DNA of 30,522 nucleotides from an uncultured Collinsella sp. (GTDB lineage Bacteria; Actinomycetota; Coriobacteriia; Coriobacteriales; Coriobacteriaceae). The notes beneath the pieces are model-generated. The model made no database searches and had not been told where the DNA came from. It saw only the letters and a list, made by a program, of their open reading frames with translations. Every line of letters begins with the position of its first letter. Positions within the stretch are counted from its first letter, which is position 1. Shown one piece after another: positions 1 to 8,671 of the stretch. The stretch is taken from positions 1 to 30,522 of the forward strand of contig CAAENI010000322.1 in NCBI GenBank assembly GCA_900757285.1. Direction: 5' to 3'. A program made the translations under genes and the position numbers.

Positions 1-8
1 CACAAACC

Positions 9-44
9 TTGACTCTACAATCGTTGTAGGGTTTTCACTACACT
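9..44 (+). promoter_or_regulatory. MerR-type promoter/operator for the MATE gene
   Basis: A TTGACT -35 box (9-14) is followed by a dyad CTACAA-TCG-TTGTAG (15-29) in the spacer and a weak -10, TTCACT (34-39), giving a 19-bp spacer. A palindrome inside an over-long spacer is the signature of promoters activated by MerR-family regulators. The regulator gene would have to lie left of the window. Operator assignment is inference. Confidence 0.5.
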
Positions 45-79
45 GGTACGTAAACAAACCCAGCCAGAAAGCCCCGCCC

Positions 80-1426
80 ATGGAACACGACCTCACACGC
101 GGCAATGTCCTCAAGACCATCGCGGTCTTTGCCCTGCCCTATATGCTCTCGTACTTTTTGCAGATGCTCTACGGCATGGCCGATCTGTACATGATGGGGC
201 AGTTTAGCGGCGCTGCCGGCATCACCGCCGTGGGCAATGGCGCGCAGACGCTCTATATCATTACCGTGGCGCTTGTGGGCCTGGCCATGGGAACGACGGT
301 CATCGTCGGCCACGCCGTGGGTTCGCGCCGCTTTGACCGCGCCGAGGCTGCCATCGGCAACACCATCACGCTCTTTATGGGCGTCTCGGTGGTGCTGGCC
401 GCTGTCCTGCTCGCACTGTGCCCGCAGATCGTGGCACTCATTGGCACGCCAGTCGAAGCGGTCGAAGGCACTGCCGCCTACCTGCGCATCTGCTTTGTCG
501 GCATTCCGTTTATCGCCGCATACAACATCCTCTCGGCCATCTTTCGCGGCCTGGGCGATTCGCGCTCGCCCATGTACGTGATCGGCGTGGCATGCATCAT
601 CAACATCGCACTCGATTTTCTGTTTATCGGCCACATGGGACTCGGTCCCGTAGGCGCGGCACTCGGCACGGTAACCGCCCAGACGGCAAGCGTTGCCCTT
701 GCGCTCGTGTGGCTCAAGAGCCGCCGCACGAACATTCACGTTAAGCGCAGCGACCTGCGTCCCCAGCCCGAGGTGCTCGGCAGCATTCTTAAGATCGGCG
801 TGCCCGTGGCCGTACAGGACGGCTGCATCCAGGTGGCGTTTATGTTTATCACCGTCATCGCCAACCACCGAGGGCTCGTCGACGCCGCCGCCGTGGGCCT
901 GGTCGAGAAGATGATCAGCTTTTTATTCATTGTGCCGAGTTCCATGGGCGCCACCGTCAGCGCACTCACGGCGCAAAACGCCGGCGCGGGCAAGGGCGAC
1001 CGCGCGCGTCAGGTGCTCAAGGACGCCATGACGATCTCGGTAGTGTACGGCTGCCTGATCACGGTGCTGATGTGGCTGGTGGCGCCGGCGTTTATCGGCT
1101 TTTTTGCCAAGGACGCTGCAGTAGTCGCCGCCGGCACCGGCTATATGCGCAGCTACATTTTCGACGCGATTTTTGCCGGCATCCACATTTGCTTTAGCGG
1201 CTTTTTCGCTGCATACGGCAAGAGCTACATCGGCTTTGCGCACAACGTGCTGGCGGTGGCGCTCATTCGCGTGCCGGGCGCGTGGCTGCTGTCGAACGCC
1301 TATTCCGATACGTTGTTTCCCATGGGCATCGCTTCGCCGTGCGGGTCCATTCTGTCGGCGGTCATTTGCGTGATTGCATTTACCGTACTCAACCGCCGCG
1401 GGGCTTTTGACAAGTTGGTGGCGTAG
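80..1426 (+). CDS. MATE family multidrug/cation antiporter
   Basis: A 448-residue, very hydrophobic protein with about twelve membrane segments in two homologous halves, the normal size for MATE (multi antimicrobial extrusion) transporters. Recognisable features are the N-terminal stretch leading into helix 1 (MLSYFLQMLYGMADLYMMGQ), the GNGAQTLY region of helix 2 and the RGLGDSRSPMY loop between helices 4 and 5, typical of the NorM/DinF branch. Such proteins export drugs or metabolites across the cytoplasmic membrane with H+ or Na+ entry; the substrate cannot be read from sequence. ATG at 80 is the first start after the promoter. The MerR-type promoter just upstream suggests induction by a small-molecule ligand. 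The gene is monocistronic, with a strong terminator about 100 bp downstream. Confidence 0.9.
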   Translation: MEHDLTRGNVLKTIAVFALPYMLSYFLQMLYGMADLYMMGQFSGAAGITAVGNGAQTLYIITVALVGLAMGTTVIVGHAVGSRRFDRAEAAIGNTITLFMGVSVVLAAVLLALCPQIVALIGTPVEAVEGTAAYLRICFVGIPFIAAYNILSAIFRGLGDSRSPMYVIGVACIINIALDFLFIGHMGLGPVGAALGTVTAQTASVALALVWLKSRRTNIHVKRSDLRPQPEVLGSILKIGVPVAVQDGCIQVAFMFITVIANHRGLVDAAAVGLVEKMISFLFIVPSSMGATVSALTAQNAGAGKGDRARQVLKDAMTISVVYGCLITVLMWLVAPAFIGFFAKDAAVVAAGTGYMRSYIFDAIFAGIHICFSGFFAAYGKSYIGFAHNVLAVALIRVPGAWLLSNAYSDTLFPMGIASPCGSILSAVICVIAFTVLNRRGAFDKLVA

Positions 1427-1437
1427 CGGGGCAACGC

Positions 1438-1524
1438 GAGATTGCCCTGATCGATGACATCATCAGCGACGACCCGGCAACCTACGTGACGCAGATCACG
1501 GTGCCGGTTGCCCCAGCAAAGTAA
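1438..1524 (+). other. possible C-terminal gene remnant
   Basis: Between the MATE stop and the terminator one frame reads as a plausible protein tail of 28 residues (EIALIDDIISDDP...PVAPAK) ending in TAA immediately before the terminator stem. There is no start codon with a ribosome binding site. It could be the remnant of a gene deleted between the MATE gene and its terminator, or chance. The family is not recognised. Confidence 0.2.
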
Positions 1525-1563
1525 GAACCGCCCGGAAGGCATCGTGCTTCCGGGCGGTTCTTC
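1525..1563. terminator. bidirectional intrinsic terminator (MATE / ligA)
   Basis: Perfect 14-bp stem GAACCGCCCGGAAG (1525-1538) with CTTCCGGGCGGTTC (1547-1560) and an 8-nt loop. It sits between the convergent MATE gene and ligA, whose stop is 20 bp away. Confidence 0.85.
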
Positions 1564-1581
1564 AATTTGGTTATCGACGCC

Positions 1582-3810
1582 TTAAGCCTCCGGCACCTGA
1601 CCAGTCGCCAGGATCTGCTCGAGGGCGTCCTCGTCCAGCACGGGTACGCCCAGCTGCTCGGCTTTGGTGAGCTTGGAGCCCGCTTTGGGGCCGGCAACCA
1701 GATAGCTCGTCTTCTTGGACACGCTGCCCGAGACCTTGGCGCCGAGCACCTTGAGCGCCGCGCCTGCCTCGTCGCGGGTGCGGTTGACGAGCGTGCCGGT
1801 GAGCACGAAGGTCAGACCCGCGAGCGGTTGTGCATCGGCGAGCTCGCCCGCCACGCCCGCGTCGGCTGCGGCTTGTGCATGCGCGGCGCCCAAGTCGACC
1901 TCGAGCGACAGACCCGCCTGGCGCAAACGCTCCAGCACGGCAAGGTTTTCGGGCACGGCCAGGAACTGCTTGACGCTCGCCGCAATCTTGGGACCGATGC
2001 CCTCGCACTCGGCGATGTCCTCTTCACTCGCCAAGATGAGCTTATCAATCGACAGGAATCGCTCGGCGATGACCTCGCCCACGCTCTTGCCCACGTGGCG
2101 GATGCCCAGGGCAAACAGCACGCGACCGAGCGGCTGGCTCTTGGACTTGTTGAGCTCGGCGATGATTTTCTCGGCCGTCTTGAGGCCCACCGGGATGGGG
2201 TCGCCCTTCTTGACGCCCTTTTTGCTGTTGGAGCTAGCGTACACGCGCCCTGTGTCCAGGCCTGCGATGTCGTCGACCGTGAGCTGGTAGAAGTCCGCGA
2301 CATCGTGGATCAGGCCGGCAGCGATCATCTTGTCGACGATCTCGTCGCCCAGGCCGTCGACGTCCATGCAGCCGCGGCTTACCCAGTGAAGCAGGCGCTC
2401 CTTGAGCTGTGCGGGACAGTCGATGGACACGCAGCGGTAGGCAACCTCGCCATCCTCGTGGACCACGGGGCTACCGCACACGGGGCAGACCTCGGGCATG
2501 TGCCAGTCGACCGAATCGGCCGGGCGTTTATCGAGCACCGGACCTACGACCTCGGGAATCACGTCGCCCGCCTTGTGCACGATGATAGTGTCGCCCTCGC
2601 GCACGTTTTTGCGACGGATCTCGTCGATGTTGTGCAGCGTGGCGCGCGCGATGGTGGAGCCGGCAACCGTCACCGGGTCGAACTCGGCGACCGGTGTGAG
2701 CACACCGGTGCGGCCCACCTGGATGCGAATCTCGCGCAGGACGGTCTGCTTTTCCTCGGGCGGGAACTTAAAGGCGATGGCCCAGCGCGGTGCGCGGGCG
2801 GTAAAGCCCAGGTCGAGCTGCTGCTGGAAGCTGTCGACCTTTACGACCACGCCGTCGATGTCGTAGTCCAGGTCACCGCGGTGTTCGAGCGCCTGGGCAC
2901 AGAACTCGTGGACCTCGGCGGGTGTGGCACAGCGAGCCACGTTAGGGTTGACGCTAAAGCCGGCGCTACGCAGCCAATCGAGGAACTCGCGCTGGCTGTG
3001 GACGTGCAGCGGATCGGTATCGGCGATGGCATAGATAAAGGTAGCGAGATCGCGGCGCGCCGTGACCTTGGGGTCCTTTTGGCGCAGGCTGCCGGCGGCA
3101 GCGTTGCGCGGGTTGGCGAAGGGGTCGCGCCCCTCGGCATCGGCCTCGTCGTTCAGGCGCACAAAGCTGCCCTTGGGCATATAGACCTCGCCACGGACCT
3201 CGATGGTGCGCTCGCGGTCGGCGCCCATGTGGGCGAGCGCCGGCTCGGACAGGTGCATGGGCACATCCTTGATGGTACGGACGTTGAGCGACACGTCCTC
3301 GCCCGTGGTGCCATCGCCGCGTGTGGCTGCGCGTACGAAGGTGCCGTTTTGGTAGGTAAGCGCCACGCCCAGGCCGTCGATCTTAAGCTCGCAGGTATAG
3401 GTGACGCTGCCGGCACCGAGCGCATCCTCGGTGCGCTGGAGCCACGCGTCGAGTTCGTCCAGATCCATGGCATCGTCCATGGAATACATGCGCGCCATAT
3501 GCGTGACCGGCGTAAACTGCTCGCTCACGTACCCGCCCACGCGCTGGGTATAGCTGTCGGGCGTCACCAGGTCGGGGTAGGTGGCCTCAATTTCCTGCAG
3601 CTCAACGAGCATCTTGTCAAAGGCGGCGTCCGTGATCTCGGGCGCATCGAGCATGTAGTAGCGATAGGCGTGGTAATCGAGCTCGTGGCGCAGCTCGGCC
3701 GCACGCGCTGCCGCCTGGGCACGGGCATCGGCCGGTACGGCGGTATCCGTGCTCGCGGGCGTTTCGGTATCGATGTCCACGCCGTCACCAAACAGGCTCG
3801 ATTGCTCCAT
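1582..3810 (-). CDS. ligA: NAD+-dependent DNA ligase LigA
   Basis: 742 residues. Seals nicks in duplex DNA using NAD+ in replication and repair. Domains in order: a non-conserved N-terminal extension of about 30 residues; the Ia domain (HAYRYYMLDAPEITD) that binds NMN; the adenylation domain with the KxDG motif (CELKIDG, Lys143 as the AMP acceptor); an OB fold; a four-Cys zinc finger (C442, C445, C460, C465); helix-hairpin-helix repeats (about 475-640); and a C-terminal BRCT domain (about 655-740, GLTFVLTGTLVNRTRDEA). The extension makes it longer than the usual ~670. The start is supported by AAGGAG spaced 8 nt before ATG. Single gene, convergent with MATE. Confidence 0.98.
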   Translation of the reverse strand: MEQSSLFGDGVDIDTETPASTDTAVPADARAQAAARAAELRHELDYHAYRYYMLDAPEITDAAFDKMLVELQEIEATYPDLVTPDSYTQRVGGYVSEQFTPVTHMARMYSMDDAMDLDELDAWLQRTEDALGAGSVTYTCELKIDGLGVALTYQNGTFVRAATRGDGTTGEDVSLNVRTIKDVPMHLSEPALAHMGADRERTIEVRGEVYMPKGSFVRLNDEADAEGRDPFANPRNAAAGSLRQKDPKVTARRDLATFIYAIADTDPLHVHSQREFLDWLRSAGFSVNPNVARCATPAEVHEFCAQALEHRGDLDYDIDGVVVKVDSFQQQLDLGFTARAPRWAIAFKFPPEEKQTVLREIRIQVGRTGVLTPVAEFDPVTVAGSTIARATLHNIDEIRRKNVREGDTIIVHKAGDVIPEVVGPVLDKRPADSVDWHMPEVCPVCGSPVVHEDGEVAYRCVSIDCPAQLKERLLHWVSRGCMDVDGLGDEIVDKMIAAGLIHDVADFYQLTVDDIAGLDTGRVYASSNSKKGVKKGDPIPVGLKTAEKIIAELNKSKSQPLGRVLFALGIRHVGKSVGEVIAERFLSIDKLILASEEDIAECEGIGPKIAASVKQFLAVPENLAVLERLRQAGLSLEVDLGAAHAQAAADAGVAGELADAQPLAGLTFVLTGTLVNRTRDEAGAALKVLGAKVSGSVSKKTSYLVAGPKAGSKLTKAEQLGVPVLDEDALEQILATGQVPEA

Positions 3811-3957
3811 AGCGACACTCCTTCGCTCGATTTCAAACGGATACTAGAGTACCACCGGTCGCAATGAGGCCGAATAGCGGTCTCGAACCGCACCGAATCG
3901 GCAGCCGCCAGACTGGGGTGGATCGCGCGATCAAACCATGCCCCTGTCAGTTCCAAA

Positions 3958-3988
3958 TGATCCGTTTTCCTCCGTCCCCAACGGATCA
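3958..3988. repeat. inverted repeat in ligA-htrA gap
   Basis: Perfect 9-bp arms TGATCCGTT (3958-3966) and AACGGATCA (3980-3988) around a 13-bp pyrimidine-rich spacer, just beyond the htrA terminator. No T-run follows, so it is not a second terminator. Function unknown; it may be an intergenic repeat or a protein-binding site. The rest of the 3811-3957 gap shows no clear feature. Confidence 0.5.
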
Positions 3989-3992
3989 ATAA

Positions 3993-4028
3993 GAAAAAAG
4001 GGCTGTCCCACGTTGATGGGACAGCCCC
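3993..4028 (-). terminator. intrinsic terminator of htrA
   Basis: Perfect 11-bp stem GGGCTGTCCCA (4000-4010) / TGGGACAGCCC (4017-4027). Read on the minus strand it is followed by six T, about 30 bp after the htrA stop. Confidence 0.9.
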
Positions 4029-4057
4029 CCTGGCCTCGATATGTGCGAAACGGCTCG

Positions 4058-5521
4058 CTAGTAACCCTGACCGTAGCCTTGACCCTGGCCCTGCTGGCCC
4101 AGCAGCTCCTCCAGGTACTGGCGCAGCTGTTCGTCGGTAATACCGCCGTTGCCGGTGTCGGTCGCGCTGTCGTCCTGCTGCTGGTTCTGCAGCTCCTCGT
4201 CGGAGCCCAGCTCGACGGTAACCTTCTTCTCTTCCTTGCCGCGCATGAGCGTGATCTCGACCTTCTCGCCCACCTCGTGGCTGCGCAGCGCGATGATCAG
4301 GCCATCGGCGCTCGAAATCTCATCGTCGCCCAGCTTGGTAATGACATCGCCCTCTTGGATGCCGGCCTTGGCGGCAGGACCGTCCTCGACGACGCTTGCC
4401 ACGTACGCGCCGCTATCGGTGCTCAGCTTGTTAGTGCGAGCATTGAGCGCGTTGACGCTCGAAAGCGTGGCGCCCAGGTACGGATGAACCGGCGTCTTGC
4501 CGTCGATGATCTGGTCGGCAATGTTCTTGGCATAGTTAACGGGAATGGCAAAGCCCACGCCCGAGCTGGAGCCCGAGTAGCTCTCGATGAGCGAGTTGAT
4601 ACCCACCAGCTCACCGTTGTCGTTAACGAGCGCGCCTCCGGAGTTGCCCGGGTTGATGGCGGCATCGGTCTGGATCATGTTGGCATAGATGGTGTTACCG
4701 TTGGTAGAGCTCATGGCCGTGGAGCGATACAGCGCCGACACGATACCCGTGGAGACAGACTGCTCGTTGCCGAACGGCGAGCCGATCGCCATGACCCACT
4801 CGCCCACGTTGAGCTTGGAAGAGTCGCCGATCTCGATCGGCGTGAGCTTAGAGGCGTCAGCATCCTTGAGCTTGATGACGGCTAGGTCGCTCGAAGCATC
4901 GTTGCCCACGAACTCGGCCTCGTAGGTGGTGCCGTCGTCCATGGTCACCACGTACTGGTCATAGCCATCGACCACGTGGTTGTTGGTGAGGATGTGGCCC
5001 TCGGTATCGAGCACAACGCCCGAACCGACGCTGCCCGAGCCGTCCGACTCGTCGGCAGACTGCGAAAGCGAGCCATTCTGGCCGCCGCTCGAAGTGGCGG
5101 TAATGGAAACCACGGAGGGCAGCGCCTTGGCAGAGACGGCCTCGGCCAGCGTGGTGTCCTCGGAGTCGATCGTAATCTTTTGCGTCGATGAACCCGAAGC
5201 ACCCGCCGTCACGGCATTCTTTCCGCTGCCAATGTTGAGCGTGCCACTCATAATGAGCGCAATGACCAGCAGGGCGCCGCATGCACAGCCGGCGAGCGCC
5301 GTAATAAAGATCGGCAGCTTTTTGGTCTTAGTCTTGACCACGGTGTGCTTGTTTACAACCTGCTGGCTGCCCAGCGGCTTTCCGGTCTGCGTGTCGTAGG
5401 CCTGCACGTAAGGAATGTTACTGCCATCGGCAGGCGTCGACTCCACCTGCACGCGCGGCTGCTGCTGGGTCTCGCCGGCGTTGCCCGCATCCTGGGGACG
5501 CTGGGAATCGTACTCGCTCAT
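4058..5521 (-). CDS. htrA: membrane-anchored HtrA/DegP-type serine protease
   Basis: 487 residues from the ATG at 5521, chosen because AAAGGAT lies before it; an in-frame start 13 codons upstream has no such site. Layout: a Gln/Pro-rich cytoplasmic N-terminus (1-68), one transmembrane helix (about 69-91), an extracytoplasmic trypsin-like domain with the catalytic triad His182 (LTNNHVVDG), Asp212 (SSDLAVIKL) and Ser294 (NPGNSGGAL), one PDZ domain (about 360-450), and a Gln/Gly-rich tail ending GQGYGQGY. This is the plan of Gram-positive HtrA and of HhoA-like quality-control proteases that degrade misfolded envelope proteins under stress. Single gene between two terminators. The low-complexity tail is unusual, perhaps a wall-associated or flexible end. 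Confidence 0.95.
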   Translation of the reverse strand: MSEYDSQRPQDAGNAGETQQQPRVQVESTPADGSNIPYVQAYDTQTGKPLGSQQVVNKHTVVKTKTKKLPIFITALAGCACGALLVIALIMSGTLNIGSGKNAVTAGASGSSTQKITIDSEDTTLAEAVSAKALPSVVSITATSSGGQNGSLSQSADESDGSGSVGSGVVLDTEGHILTNNHVVDGYDQYVVTMDDGTTYEAEFVGNDASSDLAVIKLKDADASKLTPIEIGDSSKLNVGEWVMAIGSPFGNEQSVSTGIVSALYRSTAMSSTNGNTIYANMIQTDAAINPGNSGGALVNDNGELVGINSLIESYSGSSSGVGFAIPVNYAKNIADQIIDGKTPVHPYLGATLSSVNALNARTNKLSTDSGAYVASVVEDGPAAKAGIQEGDVITKLGDDEISSADGLIIALRSHEVGEKVEITLMRGKEEKKVTVELGSDEELQNQQQDDSATDTGNGGITDEQLRQYLEELLGQQGQGQGYGQGY

Positions 5522-5550
5522 AGCTGCGATCCTTTCGTCAAATAACCAAA

Positions 5551-5574
5551 GGCCCGCCAAACATGTGGCGGGCC
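5551..5574 (-). terminator. terminator of the AT-rich three-gene operon
   Basis: Perfect 9-bp stem GGCCCGCCA (5551-5559) / TGGCGGGCC (5566-5574), followed on the minus strand by TTTGGTTATTT. It separates the upstream operon from htrA. Nothing else is evident in 5575-5693. Confidence 0.75.
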
Positions 5575-5693
5575 ATCATTGTTCACGTTGAGTTGTACCC
5601 CAAGCTGGGCAGTCCCGAGCACTAGATGCCAAGATTTCAGCTTTGCTTAAGTAATGACATGCTTATAGGCCAATTCGTTTTATGCCGTCATGT

Positions 5694-6278
5694 CTATTCG
5701 ATATAACAGTCGATAGCAAAGCTATATGTTGAATCGTTAATGAAGTCCGTAATCGTCGCGCCCATGCCTGATCCGCACGTCCACTTATCCTTCTCCGCGT
5801 CGTATGGCGTTGGCCCCCACCCCGTTTCATATGATGCTTCGCCTTCTGCGAAGTAGTTCATCACATATTTATCTTTCTGCATGAGCGCATACCAAGCGTT
5901 TGCATACATCACAAGCGGATCGATTTGGACTATCGAGTACTTTCCGGAACGAATCTCAATTTCTGTTTTATCGTTATAATAAGCGACTGTGAGCTCAATC
6001 TTGGCAAGCAGCGGCAACGTTTCATCTGATTCCCTCTGGATTGTTATGACATCACCGGCCATAGCGTCGGCAGACACAGTTTTGCTCTCTGGCGTGAAAA
6101 TAGTCTCTCTGCTTCTTGTTCGCGTTTTTTCATTGCCATTTTCATCTCTGACCACCGTGTCGACCACGAGCGTCAATCGCTTCTGAGCGTCCGGCAACTC
6201 CACGGCTTCTGCCATCCCGGCTCGCATCAAAATAGGAGCCCCCGCCATCAGACCTAAGAACTGCTTTCTATCAATCAT
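5694..6278 (-). CDS. hypothetical exported protein
   Basis: 194 residues; family not recognised. The N-terminus (MIDRKQFLGLMAGAPILMR...AEA) looks like an export signal, with a basic start, a short hydrophobic stretch and AEA as a possible cleavage site. It resembles a Tat signal but carries RK rather than RR in an RKQFLG context, so the route is uncertain. The rest is polar with alternating beta-like segments (LTLVVDTVVRDENGNEK, KIELTVAYYNDKTEIEIRSG), suggesting a small beta-rich extracellular domain; there are only two Cys, far apart. It is the last gene of a three-gene operon: its ATG is 3 nt after the preceding stop, with AAGGGG upstream. GC content is well below that of the neighbours. 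Confidence 0.7.
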   Translation of the reverse strand: MIDRKQFLGLMAGAPILMRAGMAEAVELPDAQKRLTLVVDTVVRDENGNEKTRTRSRETIFTPESKTVSADAMAGDVITIQRESDETLPLLAKIELTVAYYNDKTEIEIRSGKYSIVQIDPLVMYANAWYALMQKDKYVMNYFAEGEASYETGWGPTPYDAEKDKWTCGSGMGATITDFINDSTYSFAIDCYIE

Positions 6279-6281
6279 TCT

Positions 6282-6638
6282 TCATTCCCCTTGTCTACTT
6301 GATTTGACTTTCTCAGCTGAATGGGGATACAGAACAGTCCCGTCAAGTTCCTTATCTTCCACAAAAACTAGAATCCATTTATCACCTGCTTTCAACCCTG
6401 AGACATATCCGGAACTTGACTTACGGCGCATATCGATTCTCTTACGGCAACCACTTGGCATAAGCGCCTCAAATTGCCCGTTATGAACATCCGATAGAGC
6501 GCGCACCTCGACTGCAACAACCGTGTCGTTTTCTCCCCCATTAGTCGCCCTTAACAGAAAGAAGCTCGCTGCGGTGAGCAAAGCAAAGGAAAGCACCAAT
6601 AGGAGCATTGCCCTTCGAATGAACTTGTCGCCGTTCAC
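6282..6638 (-). CDS. small single-pass membrane protein
   Basis: 118 residues from a GTG at 6638, placed 8 nt after the upstream stop with AAGGG 12 nt before it; a TTG at 6659 in the same frame would overlap the upstream gene and lacks a binding site. One strong transmembrane helix (about residues 10-30, AMLLLVLSFALLTAASFFLL) follows a basic NGDKFIRR start. An extracytoplasmic domain of about 85 residues has beta-like strands (VVAVEVRAL, DKWILVFVED). Possibly an OB-like or lipocalin-like envelope domain, but no family is recognised. Middle gene of the AT-rich operon, so it probably works with the secreted peptidase upstream and the exported protein downstream. Confidence 0.65.
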   Translation of the reverse strand: MNGDKFIRRAMLLLVLSFALLTAASFFLLRATNGGENDTVVAVEVRALSDVHNGQFEALMPSGCRKRIDMRRKSSSGYVSGLKAGDKWILVFVEDKELDGTVLYPHSAEKVKSSRQGE

Positions 6639-6646
6639 GAGTACAA

Positions 6647-7774
6647 TCAACCCTTGCAATATGTGCCATCGTGAGACGTGTAAATTGATACGTCATATGG
6701 AAGAAACTGTAGCTGGTTTGTCCATCCATTCCAAACAACAAGCAGGTACTTCTTGGCATTCGAGTATGTGTTATGCATTGCCACGTAGCCCACAACTGCC
6801 ATTGCGTGCCCGCTGCCATTTGACCGGAGCCTTCCAGAGAAAATACTCAGATTCCCCGAGTCGGTATTCACCCTAAAGGAATCCCATGACGGATACCAAA
6901 CGAATGACGTCTCAAGCTCCTTGCCTCGTCTTGCACAAAACTCCTTTAAGGCCGGAGCGGGTTTGTCAGGAGAAGTCTTGCCTTGAGTAAAGTACAGACC
7001 AGTCGCTTGATCATATTTCTTTTCTTCTTCTTCCCATGTCCCCGACAGCCTCCAAAGCTCCGAGTATAAATCGGACAATTTAAGGCGGTTCAAAGTCACA
7101 TAGTGACTGCTAACTGCAAACATTGCCGAAACAGCGCAAGCATAAGTCCCCGTTTCTTTGATAACTTCTGTTTGCGTTGGCGTTATTATTCCCGAAACCG
7201 TTTTGCTCGCATCAACAACATATCCCTGTTTATACAAATCCTTGGCAGATACAAAAACGTCATCGAAATGTTCCGGCGATCCGCTGCGATTGCCTCCCGA
7301 GGACAATTTATTTGGTACTTTTTTTCCACTTGCGTCTAAAACAATGTTTTTATCTAAGTCGGCAACGCCAACAGTTAGCTCGTCAATCTTTAACGCAACG
7401 ACGTTATCCGAGGATGCGAGGAGTGCAATTTCTTCGCTTGCACTCTCGATAGGTAAAAGAGCGTTCGGAGCCAAGCAGTATTCGCTGATCCACCAAGATC
7501 GCTCTGAATCAAATACGACGTAGCCATAGTTAACGTCATCCCGCTTCGCACGAACGATATACCCGATTGATTCCCCATCGGAATTCACCATTTTTACTGG
7601 GTCACAAGCGGTCACCGGCTCATCCGATACATCATCAAAGAAAGCCTGCGCTTGCTCCACAGCTATTTGCGGTGTGACACGGACCAAGTCGTCGTCTCCA
7701 AAAACCAACCTTGGAGACATCAGGGCGGCAAGCAACACTATGAATCCGACAATCACCTTTCTCGAATAACGCAT
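6647..7774 (-). CDS. secreted papain-like cysteine peptidase (C39/C10-like)
   Basis: 375 residues from the ATG at 7774, preceded by GGAGGAAGAA; an ATG four codons earlier overlaps that binding site. A signal peptide (about 1-26, VIVGFIVLLAALMS core) is followed by a propeptide-like region (30-110) with YGYVVFDSERSWWISEY, reminiscent of streptopain-type prodomains. The peptidase core follows with Cys213 (GTYACAVSAMFAV), His323 (GSGHAMAVVGYV) and Asn349 (VVWNGWTN), the order and spacing of a papain-fold C39_2/C10-like enzyme. Predicted to act outside the cell. Substrate unknown; a self-encoded target among the two downstream genes is possible. First gene of the operon. Low GC (about 45%) against GC-rich neighbours suggests acquisition. 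Fold assignment is good, family uncertain. Confidence 0.75.
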   Translation of the reverse strand: MRYSRKVIVGFIVLLAALMSPRLVFGDDDLVRVTPQIAVEQAQAFFDDVSDEPVTACDPVKMVNSDGESIGYIVRAKRDDVNYGYVVFDSERSWWISEYCLAPNALLPIESASEEIALLASSDNVVALKIDELTVGVADLDKNIVLDASGKKVPNKLSSGGNRSGSPEHFDDVFVSAKDLYKQGYVVDASKTVSGIITPTQTEVIKETGTYACAVSAMFAVSSHYVTLNRLKLSDLYSELWRLSGTWEEEEKKYDQATGLYFTQGKTSPDKPAPALKEFCARRGKELETSFVWYPSWDSFRVNTDSGNLSIFSGRLRSNGSGHAMAVVGYVAMHNTYSNAKKYLLVVWNGWTNQLQFLPYDVSIYTSHDGTYCKG

Positions 7775-7905
7775 TTCTTCCTCCATCCGTGTAGTAGGGA
7801 GATACGGTAACTAGATGATATTTGCTAGATAGTGTTATACGTTTGATATTGTTTTTACTGACACACTTTTAATCGGTGAAAGGTTTTCTTTTCGCCCTAA
7901 ACGAG

Positions 7906-7935
7906 AAAAGGGTACTGGTGAAATCTCCGGTACCC
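7906..7935 (-). terminator. terminator of the glnA-regulator operon
   Basis: Stem GGGTACTGG (7910-7918) with CCGGTACCC (7927-7935), one G-U pair, followed on the minus strand by TTTTCTCG. It lies about 24 bp after the regulator stop. The remaining 7775-7905 is AT-rich and should hold the promoter of the peptidase operon, but no convincing -35/-10 pair stands out. Confidence 0.75.
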
Positions 7936-7958
7936 TCACATTGCCCTCTATTTACTTG

Positions 7959-8621
7959 CTAGTCCTTAAACAGATAACCCACGCCACGGACGGTGGTGAT
8001 GTGTGCCGCAATCTGCGGGCCCACCTTGGAGCGGATGCGTCGAATGTGCACGTCGACGGTGCGCGTGCCGCCGCAGTACTCAAAGCCCCACACGCGGTGC
8101 AGCAGCACCTCGCGGCTGTAGGCACGGTTGGGGTGCGTGGCCAAAAAGCTCAGCAGCGAGTACTCCATCAGCGTCAGGTCGATGGGCTCGTTATCGAGCG
8201 TCACCTGGTAGGTAGCCAGGTTGATCTCGAGGTTATCGATGTTGAGTACATCGTCGGCGGTGACGGTCTCCTCCTCGCCCATCAGGCGCTGCGCACGAGC
8301 CTTGAGCTCGTTGGGCGTCGCCGTGGGGCATACAAAGTCGGCATGCGCGTGATTGGGCAGGCGCAGGGTGCCGAGCGCCTCGTCGTCGACGATCACCAGC
8401 ATGGGAACGCCGCCGCGATCGTCAAGCCACTTGGCGATCTGATCGATGCGGTCGCTACGGATGCCATCGGAATCGAGAATCAGCAGGTCGAAGTCGTGCG
8501 CCGCAGTCGGCGAATCGGGGGTGGCCAGGCTCACCTCGACACCCAGGGTAGTCGTCAAGCTGCGGGCAAACTCGTGGAAGCGCGTCGTGCGCGCCATGAA
8601 CAGGGCACTCTTTTCGGACAT
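7959..8621 (-). CDS. glnR: atypical OmpR-family regulator, GlnR-like
   Basis: 220 residues from the ATG at 8621 (GGAGG 5 nt before it; an upstream in-frame start runs into glnA). The N-terminal receiver-like domain (1-115) lacks the acidic pair expected after strand 1 and the conserved switch Lys, but keeps Asp50 (DLLILDSDG). The C-terminal winged helix (125-220) has the OmpR-type DNA-recognition region GGTRTVDVHIRRIRSKVG and ends VRGVGYLF. Degenerate receiver, no partner kinase, and position 50 nt downstream of glnA match actinobacterial GlnR, the orphan nitrogen regulator in which Asp50 supports dimerisation without phosphorylation. A GlnR-box-like site lies upstream of glnA. Subfamily naming is inference from context and similarity; a PhoP- or MtrA-like role is the main alternative. 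Confidence 0.7.
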   Translation of the reverse strand: MSEKSALFMARTTRFHEFARSLTTTLGVEVSLATPDSPTAAHDFDLLILDSDGIRSDRIDQIAKWLDDRGGVPMLVIVDDEALGTLRLPNHAHADFVCPTATPNELKARAQRLMGEEETVTADDVLNIDNLEINLATYQVTLDNEPIDLTLMEYSLLSFLATHPNRAYSREVLLHRVWGFEYCGGTRTVDVHIRRIRSKVGPQIAAHITTVRGVGYLFKD

Positions 8622-8671
8622 ATCGGCCTCCAAAGAAATGAGCTCAATCGTACTGGGACAAACCAGCGCGA

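Noticed and set aside
1567..3867. A 766-codon open frame antisense to ligA
   Set aside because: Mirror of the ligA codon pattern; ligA has all its motifs and a ribosome binding site, the antisense frame has none.
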